From Sergeia podlipaevii (Eukaryota; Euglenozoa; Kinetoplastea; Trypanosomatida; Trypanosomatidae), in assembly GCA_030849805.1 (NCBI GenBank), contig JASANZ010002155.1, positions 1 through 56,881 on the forward strand: 56,881 nt of DNA, written 5' to 3'. A program made the position numbers and the translations under genes. Of the stretch, positions 9,722 to 19,065 are shown in pieces. How positions within the stretch are numbered: position 1 is the stretch's first letter; each line of letters starts with the position of its first letter. A model generated the notes under the pieces. The model was not told the DNA's origin. It saw nothing but the letters and a program-made list of their open reading frames with translations, and made no database searches.

Positions 9722-10525
9722 AGTGGAAGTCTTAAGTCCAAATACTACTACTGATAAAGAGAAAGCCAAACACACACAGAGTACTTCTCTCCAGGAGCGG
9801 AGTCCATAATAACTAGTAGCGATGACGACCAACGTTATGGTTGCACATATTTCTTTTTTCAATAAGCATTTACCCTCTTCCTATGACAAAAGTTCACCAC
9901 TTACTACAAAAAGCCAAGTTTTTTCTTTTCACCCAGAAAACAAGCGAAAATGCAGAACTATCCCGGGCAGTTTATGTTTCGTTCTTAAAGAATAATTTAG
10001 CTAAATAAGTACTAACCTGCAGACAGACTTGTGACACACCAAGGAATAGAAGAGTGTTTACATTTTGGAATGAATCCAACAATAAGTATCATATCATATC
10101 TATGTAGCACAAAAAGAGATAACAAAAAGGCTTCAGCTCGTTCTAAATGAAAAGTAGTAGTAGTATTGAGTGAATGCGGTCTAGAAATTCTCCATTTTAC
10201 ACTTTTGGGAAAAAAAAATTTGACTTTTTATATTTTTTTTCGTTTTGAGATGAATCAATGAAAGCATTCTCATATAAGTGCGAAAAATAAATGCATTAAT
10301 AAAAAGGGGTGGAAAGATAAATAGAGAGAAAGAATGACGTGTGAGAGTATAGTGCAACGCAACGCTTTTCAGAGGTATAAAACAGTTGATGAAAAAGTAT
10401 ATTTAAAAAGTAGATGTGGCCCAAATAGATTGAAGGCGCATACCCAAAAGGTGTCTCTTGTTGCTTGTTCTTACTATCTGCATAATCACCACAATTAGTT
10501 GGCTAACTATATGCTCACTTTGCTT

Positions 10526-10530
<5 letters not shown>

Positions 10531-10560
<30 letters not shown>
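10531..10560 (+). repeat. CA dinucleotide microsatellite, 15 units
   Basis: An uninterrupted (CA)15 in the spacer downstream of the tryptophan dioxygenase gene. Confidence 0.9.
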
Positions 10561-10561
<1 letters not shown>

Positions 10562-11225
10562 GAGTTACTATCCGCGCTTCAAAAGCCTTCATACCTACTT
10601 TAATGGACTAAAACACAAGCATATACAATAATAATAATAAAGATTTTGATATTGAAGGAGGTCCTTCCGTCAGGTTTTTTAAACAGTATATGCATCTCTT
10701 GTACTAACAGAGATACCTCTTGGCTACGCGCGCTCCTGCATAATTGTATATATGTAGATACACTAAACAAAAAGAAGGAGGGAAAAAACTCACATACACG
10801 CCATGATAAAAAACAAAGGAAAATATCAGACTGTGCTTCATTATATAATATTTTCTTCGATTCCTTTAAAAAAAAAAACACCTACTCACTCATTGCCTAA
10901 TAATAACCTAGCTACACACATATATATATATGCTGTAGTTCTTACTTGCTTAAACAAAGCTGAACAGATAGCGAGGAACCCCAGACTTCTCAGCATTATC
11001 CATGAAAGCGGATTGATCCCATGTAGTGTCAGCCTAGAAATCAACTTAGAGGCATATATATACTACGTAATGTTCTTATATGTAAATATATATATATATA
11101 TATATTCATTTACGCAATTCGCGTTGTGAAAGCTCCCAGTTTATAAATTTATATTTATACGCGCTCTCCTCACCGATTGGGGAATAGTTTCACCACCACC
11201 ACAAACAGCACTCACAACGTACTGT

Positions 11226-12638
11226 CTAGTGAGAGGAGTAAGAGGATAGAGGTGGCATAGCACTTGGACGAATCAGCAAGGTGTGCACCAGCCATAGGAC
11301 AGCAAACGCCCGATACTGCTGCGTGAGACCAAGATACCCCACGCCACTCTTAGACCCTCCTGTGCCTCCACGACGACCAATCACACGCTCCACCATGAGT
11401 GCGTGTCTGCTCCTGAAGTGGAGCGTGGCCTCCTCTACTGCTAAAGCGGCATCCAACATGGCCGCCATAGGCGCAAGCGTGTGGTCTTCGCGGTATATCA
11501 ACACGTAGAGAGCGGCGATAACGCTTCTCCTGAACAGCTCCTCCTCGTCTTCATTCTTGAGAAAAATGGAAGGGCAGAAGGCCACCGGATCCTGCAGAGT
11601 CGCGCGCAACGTTGCCACGCGGGAGTCCACATAGGACGATAGTTTGGCCACATCCTCATTAGCGGGATCCAACACACTACCATCCGCTTTCGTATCACTT
11701 TCACTGTCACTGTGGGGACTTGAGCTACCACCCCCCGCAGCAAGTGAAACTTCTCTCGCCCGCTTCTTGGCCCTACGTTTGCCACCTAGAAGCAATTCTT
11801 GCTGCTCCCTCACTAGTGCACCGGCTGTGCACAGATATGTAGCGACAAAACCACCCGGCACTTCTACGCGCTGAAGCACCAGCTGCAGCGCCTTGTTGAG
11901 TGACGGGAGCTCATCTGCTTCCCGTCTGAGTTGCTGCTGTTCCACCTCGGTAAGATAAGAAAGCACAGTGGCATCGTTGACAAGAGCACGGGTTGCTTCT
12001 GGAATACCAAGAAGTTGCTCCATTGATCGGAAGGCGACGGATTGAAACCCTGAGGCCGGGACCAGGTAGTCCCTAAATTCCAGAAACTCACCGGGCTGCA
12101 TCGTCTCTAGAACTGAAAATCCACCAAGTGATTGTTGAATGATAAGATCTACCCGACGCAACGTGCGTACGACGTCATTGCACTCCGTAATGTGGTGATT
12201 TGGCACATTGGCCGTTGCAGGATGCTGTGCGCTAATGTTAGCAAGAACCTTGCATGCATGCCGCAGATCTGATAAGATAAGCTTGAACCACAGTTCAAAG
12301 GCTTGATGAACAATAATGAAGGTAAGCTCCTCACGGTGCATGAGACCTTTCCCAAGCGGCTTTCCCGAGGCGGGCCCATCCTGCAGTTTTGTAAGTGTTT
12401 CTATGCCAAGATACGAGCCGTAATGCGTGGCGTGTGATCCGTCCATCGCTTTCATGATAGATTCATTGACTCTGAGCCCAAGAATAGATTTCTCCCGCTT
12501 AAGGAGGTTGTTTTCATCCTTCTGCGCTGTGGTAGTAGTAGTATTAGTAGTAGTAGTGGCGGTATGTGACGCGGCGCCAGCGGTGCTGCTGCCATTGCCA
12601 TACACGCCTTCACCATTAAGAAAAGGGCATCCGCTCAT
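11226..12638 (-). CDS. Tryptophan 2,3-dioxygenase
   Basis: A 470-aa heme enzyme predicted to open the indole ring of L-tryptophan to N-formylkynurenine, the first step of the kynurenine pathway. The family blocks are clear: YGSYLGIETL near residue 73, TFIIVHQAFELWFK (106-119) with distal-pocket His111, EFRDYLVPASGFQS (187-200) with Arg189 for the substrate carboxylate, and RHALMVERVIG (411-421) with heme-ligand His412, followed by GTGGS (425-429). The enzyme therefore looks intact. Two low-complexity segments, Thr-rich at 28-37 and charged/Ser-rich at about 286-330, make it longer than animal enzymes of about 400 aa. The start is the ATG at 12638: a CT-repeat and TTAG acceptor lie just upstream, and the longer frame begins beyond them. 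The enzyme is not part of the standard trypanosomatid gene set as I know it. Confidence 0.93.
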   Translation of the reverse strand: MSGCPFLNGEGVYGNGSSTAGAASHTATTTTNTTTTTAQKDENNLLKREKSILGLRVNESIMKAMDGSHATHYGSYLGIETLTKLQDGPASGKPLGKGLMHREELTFIIVHQAFELWFKLILSDLRHACKVLANISAQHPATANVPNHHITECNDVVRTLRRVDLIIQQSLGGFSVLETMQPGEFLEFRDYLVPASGFQSVAFRSMEQLLGIPEATRALVNDATVLSYLTEVEQQQLRREADELPSLNKALQLVLQRVEVPGGFVATYLCTAGALVREQQELLLGGKRRAKKRAREVSLAAGGGSSSPHSDSESDTKADGSVLDPANEDVAKLSSYVDSRVATLRATLQDPVAFCPSIFLKNEDEEELFRRSVIAALYVLIYREDHTLAPMAAMLDAALAVEEATLHFRSRHALMVERVIGRRGGTGGSKSGVGYLGLTQQYRAFAVLWLVHTLLIRPSAMPPLSSYSSH

Positions 12639-12654
12639 CCTGATGAAAAGAAGA

Positions 12655-12680
12655 CTAAGCAAGAGAGAGAGAGAGAGAGA
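12655..12680 (-). promoter_or_regulatory. Putative spliced-leader acceptor (tryptophan dioxygenase)
   Basis: On the minus strand a (CT)n tract (12661-12680) runs into CTTGCTTAG with the AG at 12656-12655, leaving a 5' UTR of about 16 nt. This fixes the start at 12638. Confidence 0.6.
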
Positions 12681-13497
12681 TGTGTCGTAAATGCACAAAC
12701 AAACAAACATACAAAAAAGATGCACCGCACGAAGAAATGCTCGTCTGAGATATATATATACACACACACAAATGGCTACAAAATTGCTATGATTTTTTCT
12801 ACTTTATTTTTTCTATTTCTTTTTTTCCTTGTTTATTCGTTTGGGGTGATATTTTGCGGAGAGCCGGGGGAAAAATCAACAACAACAACAACAAGAGAAA
12901 GACAAAGAGACAACATAACAATAAAAACAACCGAGGAGACCAGTAATATAAAAACTTATGCCATGAGGTCATTATTGCAATGAATGAGAGAAGAGGAGGT
13001 GCCCTAAATCTCTTGATATCCATCAGGTTGGGCTTGTGTACCACCAAGGTGATATAGATCACCTCAATGCATTTGGAAATGTATTTTATTTTTGTGATGT
13101 AACAATTGCTAATATTGTAATTATTATAAAAGGTGAGGGATACAAAACATGCACATCGGCATTCTCTCCCCTCACGCTTTCCCGGTTATAGCGTTTGCGC
13201 CATCATGTGATCTTGATACTCCCAAACGCACAACGAGGAAGCTTCCCTCGCGCCACACATCTGCACGCTATCTACAAGGAACACACGAGCTGCTCACAAA
13301 TATTACCACAAGCGTCGAAACACAATAGTGAACGAAAAAGCAAGCAGATGCACAAGAGAGGGTCACAGAGAGATAAAAAGAATACCATAGCAAAATATAA
13401 AAAAAACATGCTGAAAACGCCAAGAATAAGAATGTGAAGTACGAACGTACAGAACAACAGCGACAACAATATCACCAACTGCTACTAAAACGTTAAA

Positions 13498-13538
13498 GGG
13501 GGGGGGGTGGACATACACACACACACACACACACACAC
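13498..13538 (+). repeat. G10 run followed by AC microsatellite
   Basis: Ten G (13498-13507) precede an (AC)12 tract (13515-13538). It lies about 120 nt past the COQ2 stop codon, in the probable COQ2 3' UTR. Confidence 0.9.
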
Positions 13539-13658
13539 ATGCATATATGTCAACAGAAGCAATACAGCCTATCGGTGGGTACTACCATTCCATAGTACGA
13601 AAACACACACACACACAGAAATCAAGAAGCGGCAGAAAATAAATACCCACCCAAATCG

Positions 13659-15137
13659 TTAAAGCTGAACTTTGCTGAACATATTGTAGTGATCCAGCAG
13701 CGAGTACCACCATGTAGTAAATTCCGTGAGTTTCTCCTCAGGCATACCAAGAAATCTGAGAATAGTGGTCAGATTTTCACCAATGTATTCACGCCGCATC
13801 CAAGCCGGCACCGCTGGTGGTTCCGTGTCTCCGCGCGCCTTGGCCGCTTCAGCGTGGACATACACTGGATGTATAAGACGGTCAAGCCAGTTTATGCCTT
13901 CAGGCACAATATATCGACCCTGCGTGTGATTGTCAAAGAACACATACTTGCTGAGTAGTGACGTGGAGCCAGTGGTGTCGTGCGCCGCATCCTTCTCCGG
14001 CTCGTGCTCAGACGCAAGTGTCCACAAAAAGTTACCTGCACACATGGCAAGAAATATATAAAAGCCAAGACGCGCATTACGCTTGAAGCCCTGCGCGCAT
14101 GACCAGCCATCGTACACGTTAACATCGTCGATAATGGTGTGGAGGCGGTACATGCACATAAGAATACCAATGTAATACGGCAAGGACTGAGAGACTTGAA
14201 GTCCTGAAAACAGCAGCCCTGCACACATAATGGGGATCATGGCGTTCAAAATGTACTTGCGATCTCCAAACCACAGTGCTGTGCTTTTGACGCCGCACTT
14301 CACATCGTCCTTGCTGTCCTGGTAGGCGTAAATGGTATCGTAAATAATAGTCCAGAAGACGGCCCCGATGTAGATAGGGAGACACACTGCAAGATCCACA
14401 CGTCCAAGTACAGCGGCGTACCCAACGAAAATGCCCCAGTTAAAGCACATGCCCAGCACCAGCTGAGGCGCGTACGTAATGCGCTTCATGAAGGGATATA
14501 TAATCCATAAAGGCGTGACAGCGAGACAGGTAGCGAGGGCCACCGGTGAGAGATTCAGTGCGATGATGCCAGCAGCTCCGAGGTGAGTGACAAGAGCAAA
14601 GCTCGCCTCACCCATGGTCATCGCGCCTGAGGCGAGTGGCCGGTTAGCCGTCCGCTCCACCATGCGGTCAAACTTGCGGTCCCACATGTCATTGACGATG
14701 CATCCGACGCTACGCATCAGGTAAGCTCCAGCAAAAAAGTATATAGCGAGATGCAAGGGAATGAAAGGGGCGCACAACACAACAGGGTCCGCACCTTCCC
14801 ACACCATCGCCTTGGTGACCGCCAGTGCGCTACCCCAGTAACACGGAATCAACAGAAGCTGCCATCCTACAGGACGATCAAAGCGCACCAGCTCGCCATA
14901 AAGCTTTATTTTGCTCACTACACTCTGCAAGGGCTTCGGCAACTCTCTTACAGTCACCGCGTCGACAGCTTTTTCAGTTAGTGTCCAGCAACGTGTTTCC
15001 TTGGCGGTGGTGTTGGCTCCTCTTTGCGAAGCCGGGTCTACTTTGATGCCATCAGGGAAGTGTGCAGAGGCGGCACTAATGGAGGATTTGGTCCAGGAGC
15101 GCGTCACCTTGCGCAGCAAAAATGTTGGACGCAGCAT
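13659..15137 (-). CDS. COQ2: 4-hydroxybenzoate polyprenyltransferase (COQ2, UbiA family)
   Basis: A 492-aa integral membrane prenyltransferase expected in the mitochondrial inner membrane, attaching the polyprenyl tail to 4-hydroxybenzoate in ubiquinone synthesis. Both Asp-rich Mg-diphosphate motifs are present: NDMWDRKFDRMV (149-160, with D150, D153 and D157) and YDTIYAYQDSKDDVKCG (266-282, with D274, D277 and D278). Around them are about eight hydrophobic segments between residues 90 and 380. The N-terminus (MLRPTFLLRKVTRSWTKSS) is basic and hydroxylated like a mitochondrial presequence. Beyond the UbiA domain is a hydrophilic tail of about 115 aa that is not usual for the family. The start at 15137 follows a clear splice acceptor. 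Confidence 0.93.
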   Translation of the reverse strand: MLRPTFLLRKVTRSWTKSSISAASAHFPDGIKVDPASQRGANTTAKETRCWTLTEKAVDAVTVRELPKPLQSVVSKIKLYGELVRFDRPVGWQLLLIPCYWGSALAVTKAMVWEGADPVVLCAPFIPLHLAIYFFAGAYLMRSVGCIVNDMWDRKFDRMVERTANRPLASGAMTMGEASFALVTHLGAAGIIALNLSPVALATCLAVTPLWIIYPFMKRITYAPQLVLGMCFNWGIFVGYAAVLGRVDLAVCLPIYIGAVFWTIIYDTIYAYQDSKDDVKCGVKSTALWFGDRKYILNAMIPIMCAGLLFSGLQVSQSLPYYIGILMCMYRLHTIIDDVNVYDGWSCAQGFKRNARLGFYIFLAMCAGNFLWTLASEHEPEKDAAHDTTGSTSLLSKYVFFDNHTQGRYIVPEGINWLDRLIHPVYVHAEAAKARGDTEPPAVPAWMRREYIGENLTTILRFLGMPEEKLTEFTTWWYSLLDHYNMFSKVQL

Positions 15138-15140
15138 CTT

Positions 15141-15170
15141 CTGTGGGTATGCAAGAGAGAAAATAGAAAC
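15141..15170 (-). promoter_or_regulatory. Putative spliced-leader acceptor (COQ2)
   Basis: On the minus strand TTTCTATTTTCTCTCTTG leads to ACCCACAG with the AG at 15142-15141, only three nucleotides before the ATG. Confidence 0.55.
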
Positions 15171-15630
15171 CCCTTCCTTTCCGTATTGGGTATATATTTG
15201 TGCGTGTAAGAAAAAGAAAAAAAAGGCAATGAAAAGTGTCTAAATATCAATATAAAAGTTAAATAAAGCTGTGTACAGTGCGGACCTAACGTACTTTATT
15301 GCAAGACGATATATATATAAAAGATTACAAAATTGAATGCTTACAAAAGTACATATCATAGAACTCAGTATTAATAAAAGCATGTTTCAAAAACAAAAAC
15401 AAAAAAAAAGATGCCCGGCTATGAAGATACTCTTTTTTTTTTTCTTCTTCACGCGGACTTCATATAATGAGTGCTCCTTTAAAAGTAAGTACTCTGTCTC
15501 GCTGCATTATGAAGAGCAATAGATGGATGGCCTGGCGGGGTCGTTGTGTATATATACGTATGTGGATTGTTTGGTGCTGTTTAATATAGATAGATAGCAT
15601 TAAGCGCATACGTGCACCCTACACCCTGTG

Positions 15631-15660
15631 CACACACACACACACAAAAAGGGGGGGGGG
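15631..15660 (+). repeat. CA microsatellite joined to a G10 run
   Basis: A CA repeat (about eight units) is followed by five A and ten G (15651-15660), the third composite of a dinucleotide repeat and a G run in this window. Confidence 0.88.
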
Positions 15661-15890
15661 TATTCTGACAGTTACCCATTATTTACTATTTATACAGAAA
15701 AAAATGTTTACACGACAAAAAGAAAAAAAATTACTTGATAGTTTCGCTCATCCTAGTCTTTAGCCAATTACCTGAGAAGACTTGCAGACACACACGCACA
15801 CAGGAATAGATGCACACACAGATTTTTTTCTTTTAATAAGAAAGATAGCAAAGAAGACGCTAAGCAATTTTTCGTAGTGCTCACTGCCTC

Positions 15891-18479
15891 CTAATTGCGA
15901 CGAGTCTTCTTGAGTGTAGGCTGTAGCGCCCTCTCCACCTCCCCACCGTCATCTTCATTATCATCGCTGCTGTCTATGCCGTGATAGCGATCACCACCAT
16001 CCTCTTCGCTATCATTCCATTCGGGATGGCCACTGATGTACTTGCTACCATGATTATCTTCATCCTCACCATCGCCACCGTCGTCGTCGTCGTCGTCGTC
16101 GTCGCTTTCAGAGTAAAGCTTACCCTTCGCCGCCCTGATGAGACGCCCCAGAGATCCGTTGCTACTGATGTCAGAGCCGGAGCTGCCTCCGTCGTCGCTA
16201 TCGTCATCACCGCCGTCTTCCTCGCGGGGAGGACGCGCACCACCCACTTCGGCGGTTACGCCGCTCTCCTCGAGGGACACCTTCTTCGAGACCCGGCTCG
16301 TCTTCTGCAACTTGCGGAGGCGGCGCAGCTTCTTTGCCCTATCCTGATCATCTATCTTTGAGGAGTGAACACGCTGGCGCAGCTTCTGTGCGAACGCATC
16401 TTCATCCTCTTCGTCACCATCATCGCTGCTTTCATCACTCCCGTTCACAATGGCACCAGGTACGATCTTAGTGGTGTAGGAATTTGCCTCTCGGCCATCA
16501 TCCTCTTCGTCATCGTCATCACTGTTATCAATGAAGGTGTGCTTGCTAAGGCCGAGGTCCTTGATGCGAAGATCAGCCGTTTCAAGAAACATGCGGCGCT
16601 TGCGTTTTGAGAGACCCGCGAGGCGCTCCTCTGCAGTGAGTTCCAAGCCGCGCTGCATCGTCGCATCTTCTTCTCCAGAGCCCGAGGCCTCGGCGGCAGT
16701 AGCCTTTGGCTTTTTGACAAGGAAATCTTCTTCATCGTCATCCTCATCGTCTTCATCGCGGACAGTGTATTTTTGCTTCTGTTCTAGTGTGCGGAACATG
16801 TCAGACGCGTTGAGGTGCTTCTCCTTGCGAGTAAGCGGCTTGCTATCGCCAGCAGAAGTAGCGGCAGCCTTCTTATCGTGCTTAGCGATGTAGTTGACCA
16901 CATCCCAGGGCAAGTTCTTTGCGCTACGCTGAAGCGACTGCAGTTCTGACATCTCAGGCACCTTGAGGAGACCGAGTGAATGTGCAAAAGCGTCCACGTC
17001 AATAGAATTCACTTTAAACACATGCTTGTTAGAGGCAAAATGCACGGAGCGCAAGTAAGCAATGAAAGCCTTCTGCGCCTCGTACTTCAGTCCCTGCACC
17101 ACGAGCGACGCGATAACCTGCTGAGAGACCTGCATCATGCCCGGCTTCATGGCGATTTCGCGCAGCGGTATGTTCTTGTTGGCTAGGTAGGAAAGCATAG
17201 GCGCCTCTGTAGGGGTGAGGAAGAGCAGGCAGACACCACGAGCACCTGCACGAGCGGTACGACCTGCACGGTGGATGTACGTCTGCGCGCTGTCTGGGCA
17301 ATCATACTGGATGACCCAGTGTACGAGCGGGAAGTCCAGACCACGGGCGGCCACATCGGTGCAAAACATCACTGCTGACTTGCAACGGCAGAAGGTCTTG
17401 AACACATCTTCGCGGCGGAACTGTTTCATCTTACTAGTAAGGCACATGGAAGGGATGCGCATCTTCTTGAGGATGCGAGACAAGGCCAAATACATGAACT
17501 TCACTTGGTTGCACGTGCTTACAAAAACCACGACCTTGTCGTTGGGGTGACGCTTGACAAACATCAGCAGCGCATCCAACTTCTGATGAAGCTCAAGTAC
17601 AAGAAAGTTCTGGCAGAGTGTGGCAGGTGTAGGAGAAGAGGAGATCGCGTGTGACGAGACGTAGCGCGCGTTGTTGAGCGCCATCTGCGCCAGCATATCC
17701 ACGTCCGTAGTCTGGGTTGCCGAGAAGAGCAGTGTCTGACGCCGCGGGGGTAAGTACTTCAAAATGTTTGTAATAGCATCGCGAAAGCCCAAGTCCAGCA
17801 GACGATCTGCTTCATCCATACAGAACATTTGCATGTTGTCCAGCACTAGATTGGCGTCATCCTGAAAGTGGTGAAGAACACGACCGGGAGTACCAACGAT
17901 GATGCTGATGACATGCAGACGCTTCCTTTCCTCCATAACATCCCTGCCGCCAGTGAGCAACGCAGCGGAAAGCACATGCTTATAGCCAACCACCTGCATC
18001 ACCTTAAAGATCTGCAGCGCAAGCTCGCGGGTGGGGCTGAGAATCAACGCACCGACACCCATCTCTGCATCCCAGTGCTCCACAAAGAGTCTCTCCAGGA
18101 CTGGAATCACAAAGCACAGCGTCTTACCAGAGCCAGTCTTCGCTGCACCGAGGATATCATACCCGGCAAGGGCAAGGTGTAGAGTATCGCTCTGAATCGG
18201 GGTCAGCTTCTTGTACCCACCACGCTCCAGACCCATTTGGGTTCGCTGAGAGAGCGGCAGCTGACCGAACGTGGTGAACACATCAGCGCCTTCCTCCACC
18301 GTGTTGGCTTGGTTAGCGCTCTGCTCCTTGGCATCATACTTGGCGCGAAGCTCCTTGTGCTTCTCCCTGAGGTCCTCAATCTCTGACCTGCTCACTTTCG
18401 AGCGTTCCTGTCGTTCCTGCCACTTCTTCTGGCGCACACGCGCCTTGTTCATACGGCGCTCATCAAACGTGTTATCCAT
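15891..18479 (-). CDS. ATP-dependent DEAD-box RNA helicase, DDX10/Dbp4-like
   Basis: An 862-aa RNA helicase, most like the DDX10/Dbp4 group that acts in the nucleolus on U3/U14 snoRNA and pre-rRNA; the subfamily call is from overall layout. Motifs run in order: Q motif TPIQ (93-96), Walker A AKTGSGKT (113-120), PTREL (149-153), TPGR (197-200), DEAD (222-225), SAT (253-255), ARGLDFP, and HRAGRTARAG near 410. A basic coiled N-terminus of about 65 residues precedes the core. The C-terminal 300 residues are strongly acidic, with runs of up to seven Asp, mixed with Lys/Arg patches, as in Dbp4 homologues. Start at 18479; a good splice acceptor lies about 157 nt upstream. The core is intact. Confidence 0.92.
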   Translation of the reverse strand: MDNTFDERRMNKARVRQKKWQERQERSKVSRSEIEDLREKHKELRAKYDAKEQSANQANTVEEGADVFTTFGQLPLSQRTQMGLERGGYKKLTPIQSDTLHLALAGYDILGAAKTGSGKTLCFVIPVLERLFVEHWDAEMGVGALILSPTRELALQIFKVMQVVGYKHVLSAALLTGGRDVMEERKRLHVISIIVGTPGRVLHHFQDDANLVLDNMQMFCMDEADRLLDLGFRDAITNILKYLPPRRQTLLFSATQTTDVDMLAQMALNNARYVSSHAISSSPTPATLCQNFLVLELHQKLDALLMFVKRHPNDKVVVFVSTCNQVKFMYLALSRILKKMRIPSMCLTSKMKQFRREDVFKTFCRCKSAVMFCTDVAARGLDFPLVHWVIQYDCPDSAQTYIHRAGRTARAGARGVCLLFLTPTEAPMLSYLANKNIPLREIAMKPGMMQVSQQVIASLVVQGLKYEAQKAFIAYLRSVHFASNKHVFKVNSIDVDAFAHSLGLLKVPEMSELQSLQRSAKNLPWDVVNYIAKHDKKAAATSAGDSKPLTRKEKHLNASDMFRTLEQKQKYTVRDEDDEDDDEEDFLVKKPKATAAEASGSGEEDATMQRGLELTAEERLAGLSKRKRRMFLETADLRIKDLGLSKHTFIDNSDDDDEEDDGREANSYTTKIVPGAIVNGSDESSDDGDEEDEDAFAQKLRQRVHSSKIDDQDRAKKLRRLRKLQKTSRVSKKVSLEESGVTAEVGGARPPREEDGGDDDSDDGGSSGSDISSNGSLGRLIRAAKGKLYSESDDDDDDDDGGDGEDEDNHGSKYISGHPEWNDSEEDGGDRYHGIDSSDDNEDDGGEVERALQPTLKKTRRN

Positions 18480-18518
18480 GAGGAAGAAAAAAACTCAATA
18501 ACAAGACGAAAGCGGTAA

Positions 18519-18558
18519 AATAATAATAATAATAATAATTATTATTATTATTATTATT
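18519..18558 (-). other. Perfect 40-bp AT palindrome (AAT/ATT repeats)
   Basis: An (AAT)n block meets an (ATT)n block at 18538/18539 to give a perfect 40-nt palindrome. It lies 40-79 nt upstream of the helicase ATG and inside the predicted 5' UTR, so the mRNA could fold a 20-bp all-AU hairpin. Confidence 0.85.
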
Positions 18559-18635
18559 ATGGTTTCACTACTAAATATTTAGAAAGAATTTTTTTTTTTT
18601 TAAAGTAGCACTAACTCACTAAGACCCAGCTGACT

Positions 18636-18650
18636 CTGAGAAAGAAAGAG
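18636..18650 (-). promoter_or_regulatory. Putative spliced-leader acceptor (DEAD-box helicase)
   Basis: On the minus strand CTCTTTCTTTCTCAG is a textbook polypyrimidine-AG, with the AG at 18637-18636. It gives a 5' UTR of about 156 nt that includes the AT palindrome. Confidence 0.6.
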
Positions 18651-19065
18651 TTGTCTGTGGTAATCCGAGCGCTACTATCTTTCTTTAGATGCCTACGTGC
18701 TTCGTGCTTTCGTGCTTGCAGATATATATATAGGGAGCATAGCATCACAAAGAGGAAGATGAAAGGGGAAAAAAATTTATTGGAAGAAGCATTTGTCTAA
18801 GAAAAAAAAAAAATCATCACCAATAGACTTTACAATACGCAAACGTTATAGCATAGGGCTTATCACGGACGCTGCTATATGTTTTTTTTTCTTCCTTGCA
18901 AGATGCATCGGGGGTGGTGTTTTAGGCATAGACGGAAAGCAATGCTTCATAGAAGCATTGGGTAGTGTACATTACATCAGAGGAGTAGAAAATGATAACA
19001 AAAGTAAGGAAAAGCTTCCTTCATTCTTTTTCTCACCGCAAACCAAACAAATAAAATCGCTGCCA

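Larger units (their letters stand above)
9197..11225. other. Two-kilobase gene-free spacer
   Basis: No coding gene is supported. Short open frames here are low complexity and overlap on both strands. It holds a GT12-T-G10 composite repeat at 9687-9721, a CA15 repeat at 10531-10560, TA repeats near 11085-11105 and AT-rich filler. I looked for tRNA-like B-box sequences and saw none. Confidence 0.55.
12639..13658. other. Intergenic spacer
   Basis: About 1 kb without a supported gene. It holds the acceptor for the left gene, a CAA-repeat near 12880-12895, and a G10 run followed by an AC repeat at 13498-13538. Confidence 0.55.
15138..15890. other. Intergenic spacer
   Basis: No gene supported. 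It contains the COQ2 splice acceptor, poly-A and TA runs, and a CA repeat followed by A5-G10 at 15631-15660. Confidence 0.55.
18480..19065. other. Intergenic spacer
   Basis: AT-rich spacer with the palindrome and acceptor noted separately, and poly-T and poly-A runs. No gene seen. Confidence 0.55.

Noticed and set aside
10600..11129. Cluster of small open frames in the 2-kb spacer
   Set aside because: Low complexity on both strands, overlapping each other, with no plausible protein composition.
9197..11225. Possible tRNA or small RNA genes in long spacers
   Set aside because: I scanned for B-box-like GGTTCRANNC sequences and cloverleaf stems by eye and found none convincing; a tRNAscan run would settle it.
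12639..12767. 43-residue extension of tryptophan dioxygenase, including a Leu/Ser run
   Set aside because: The Leu/Ser run is the translated CT tract of the acceptor site.
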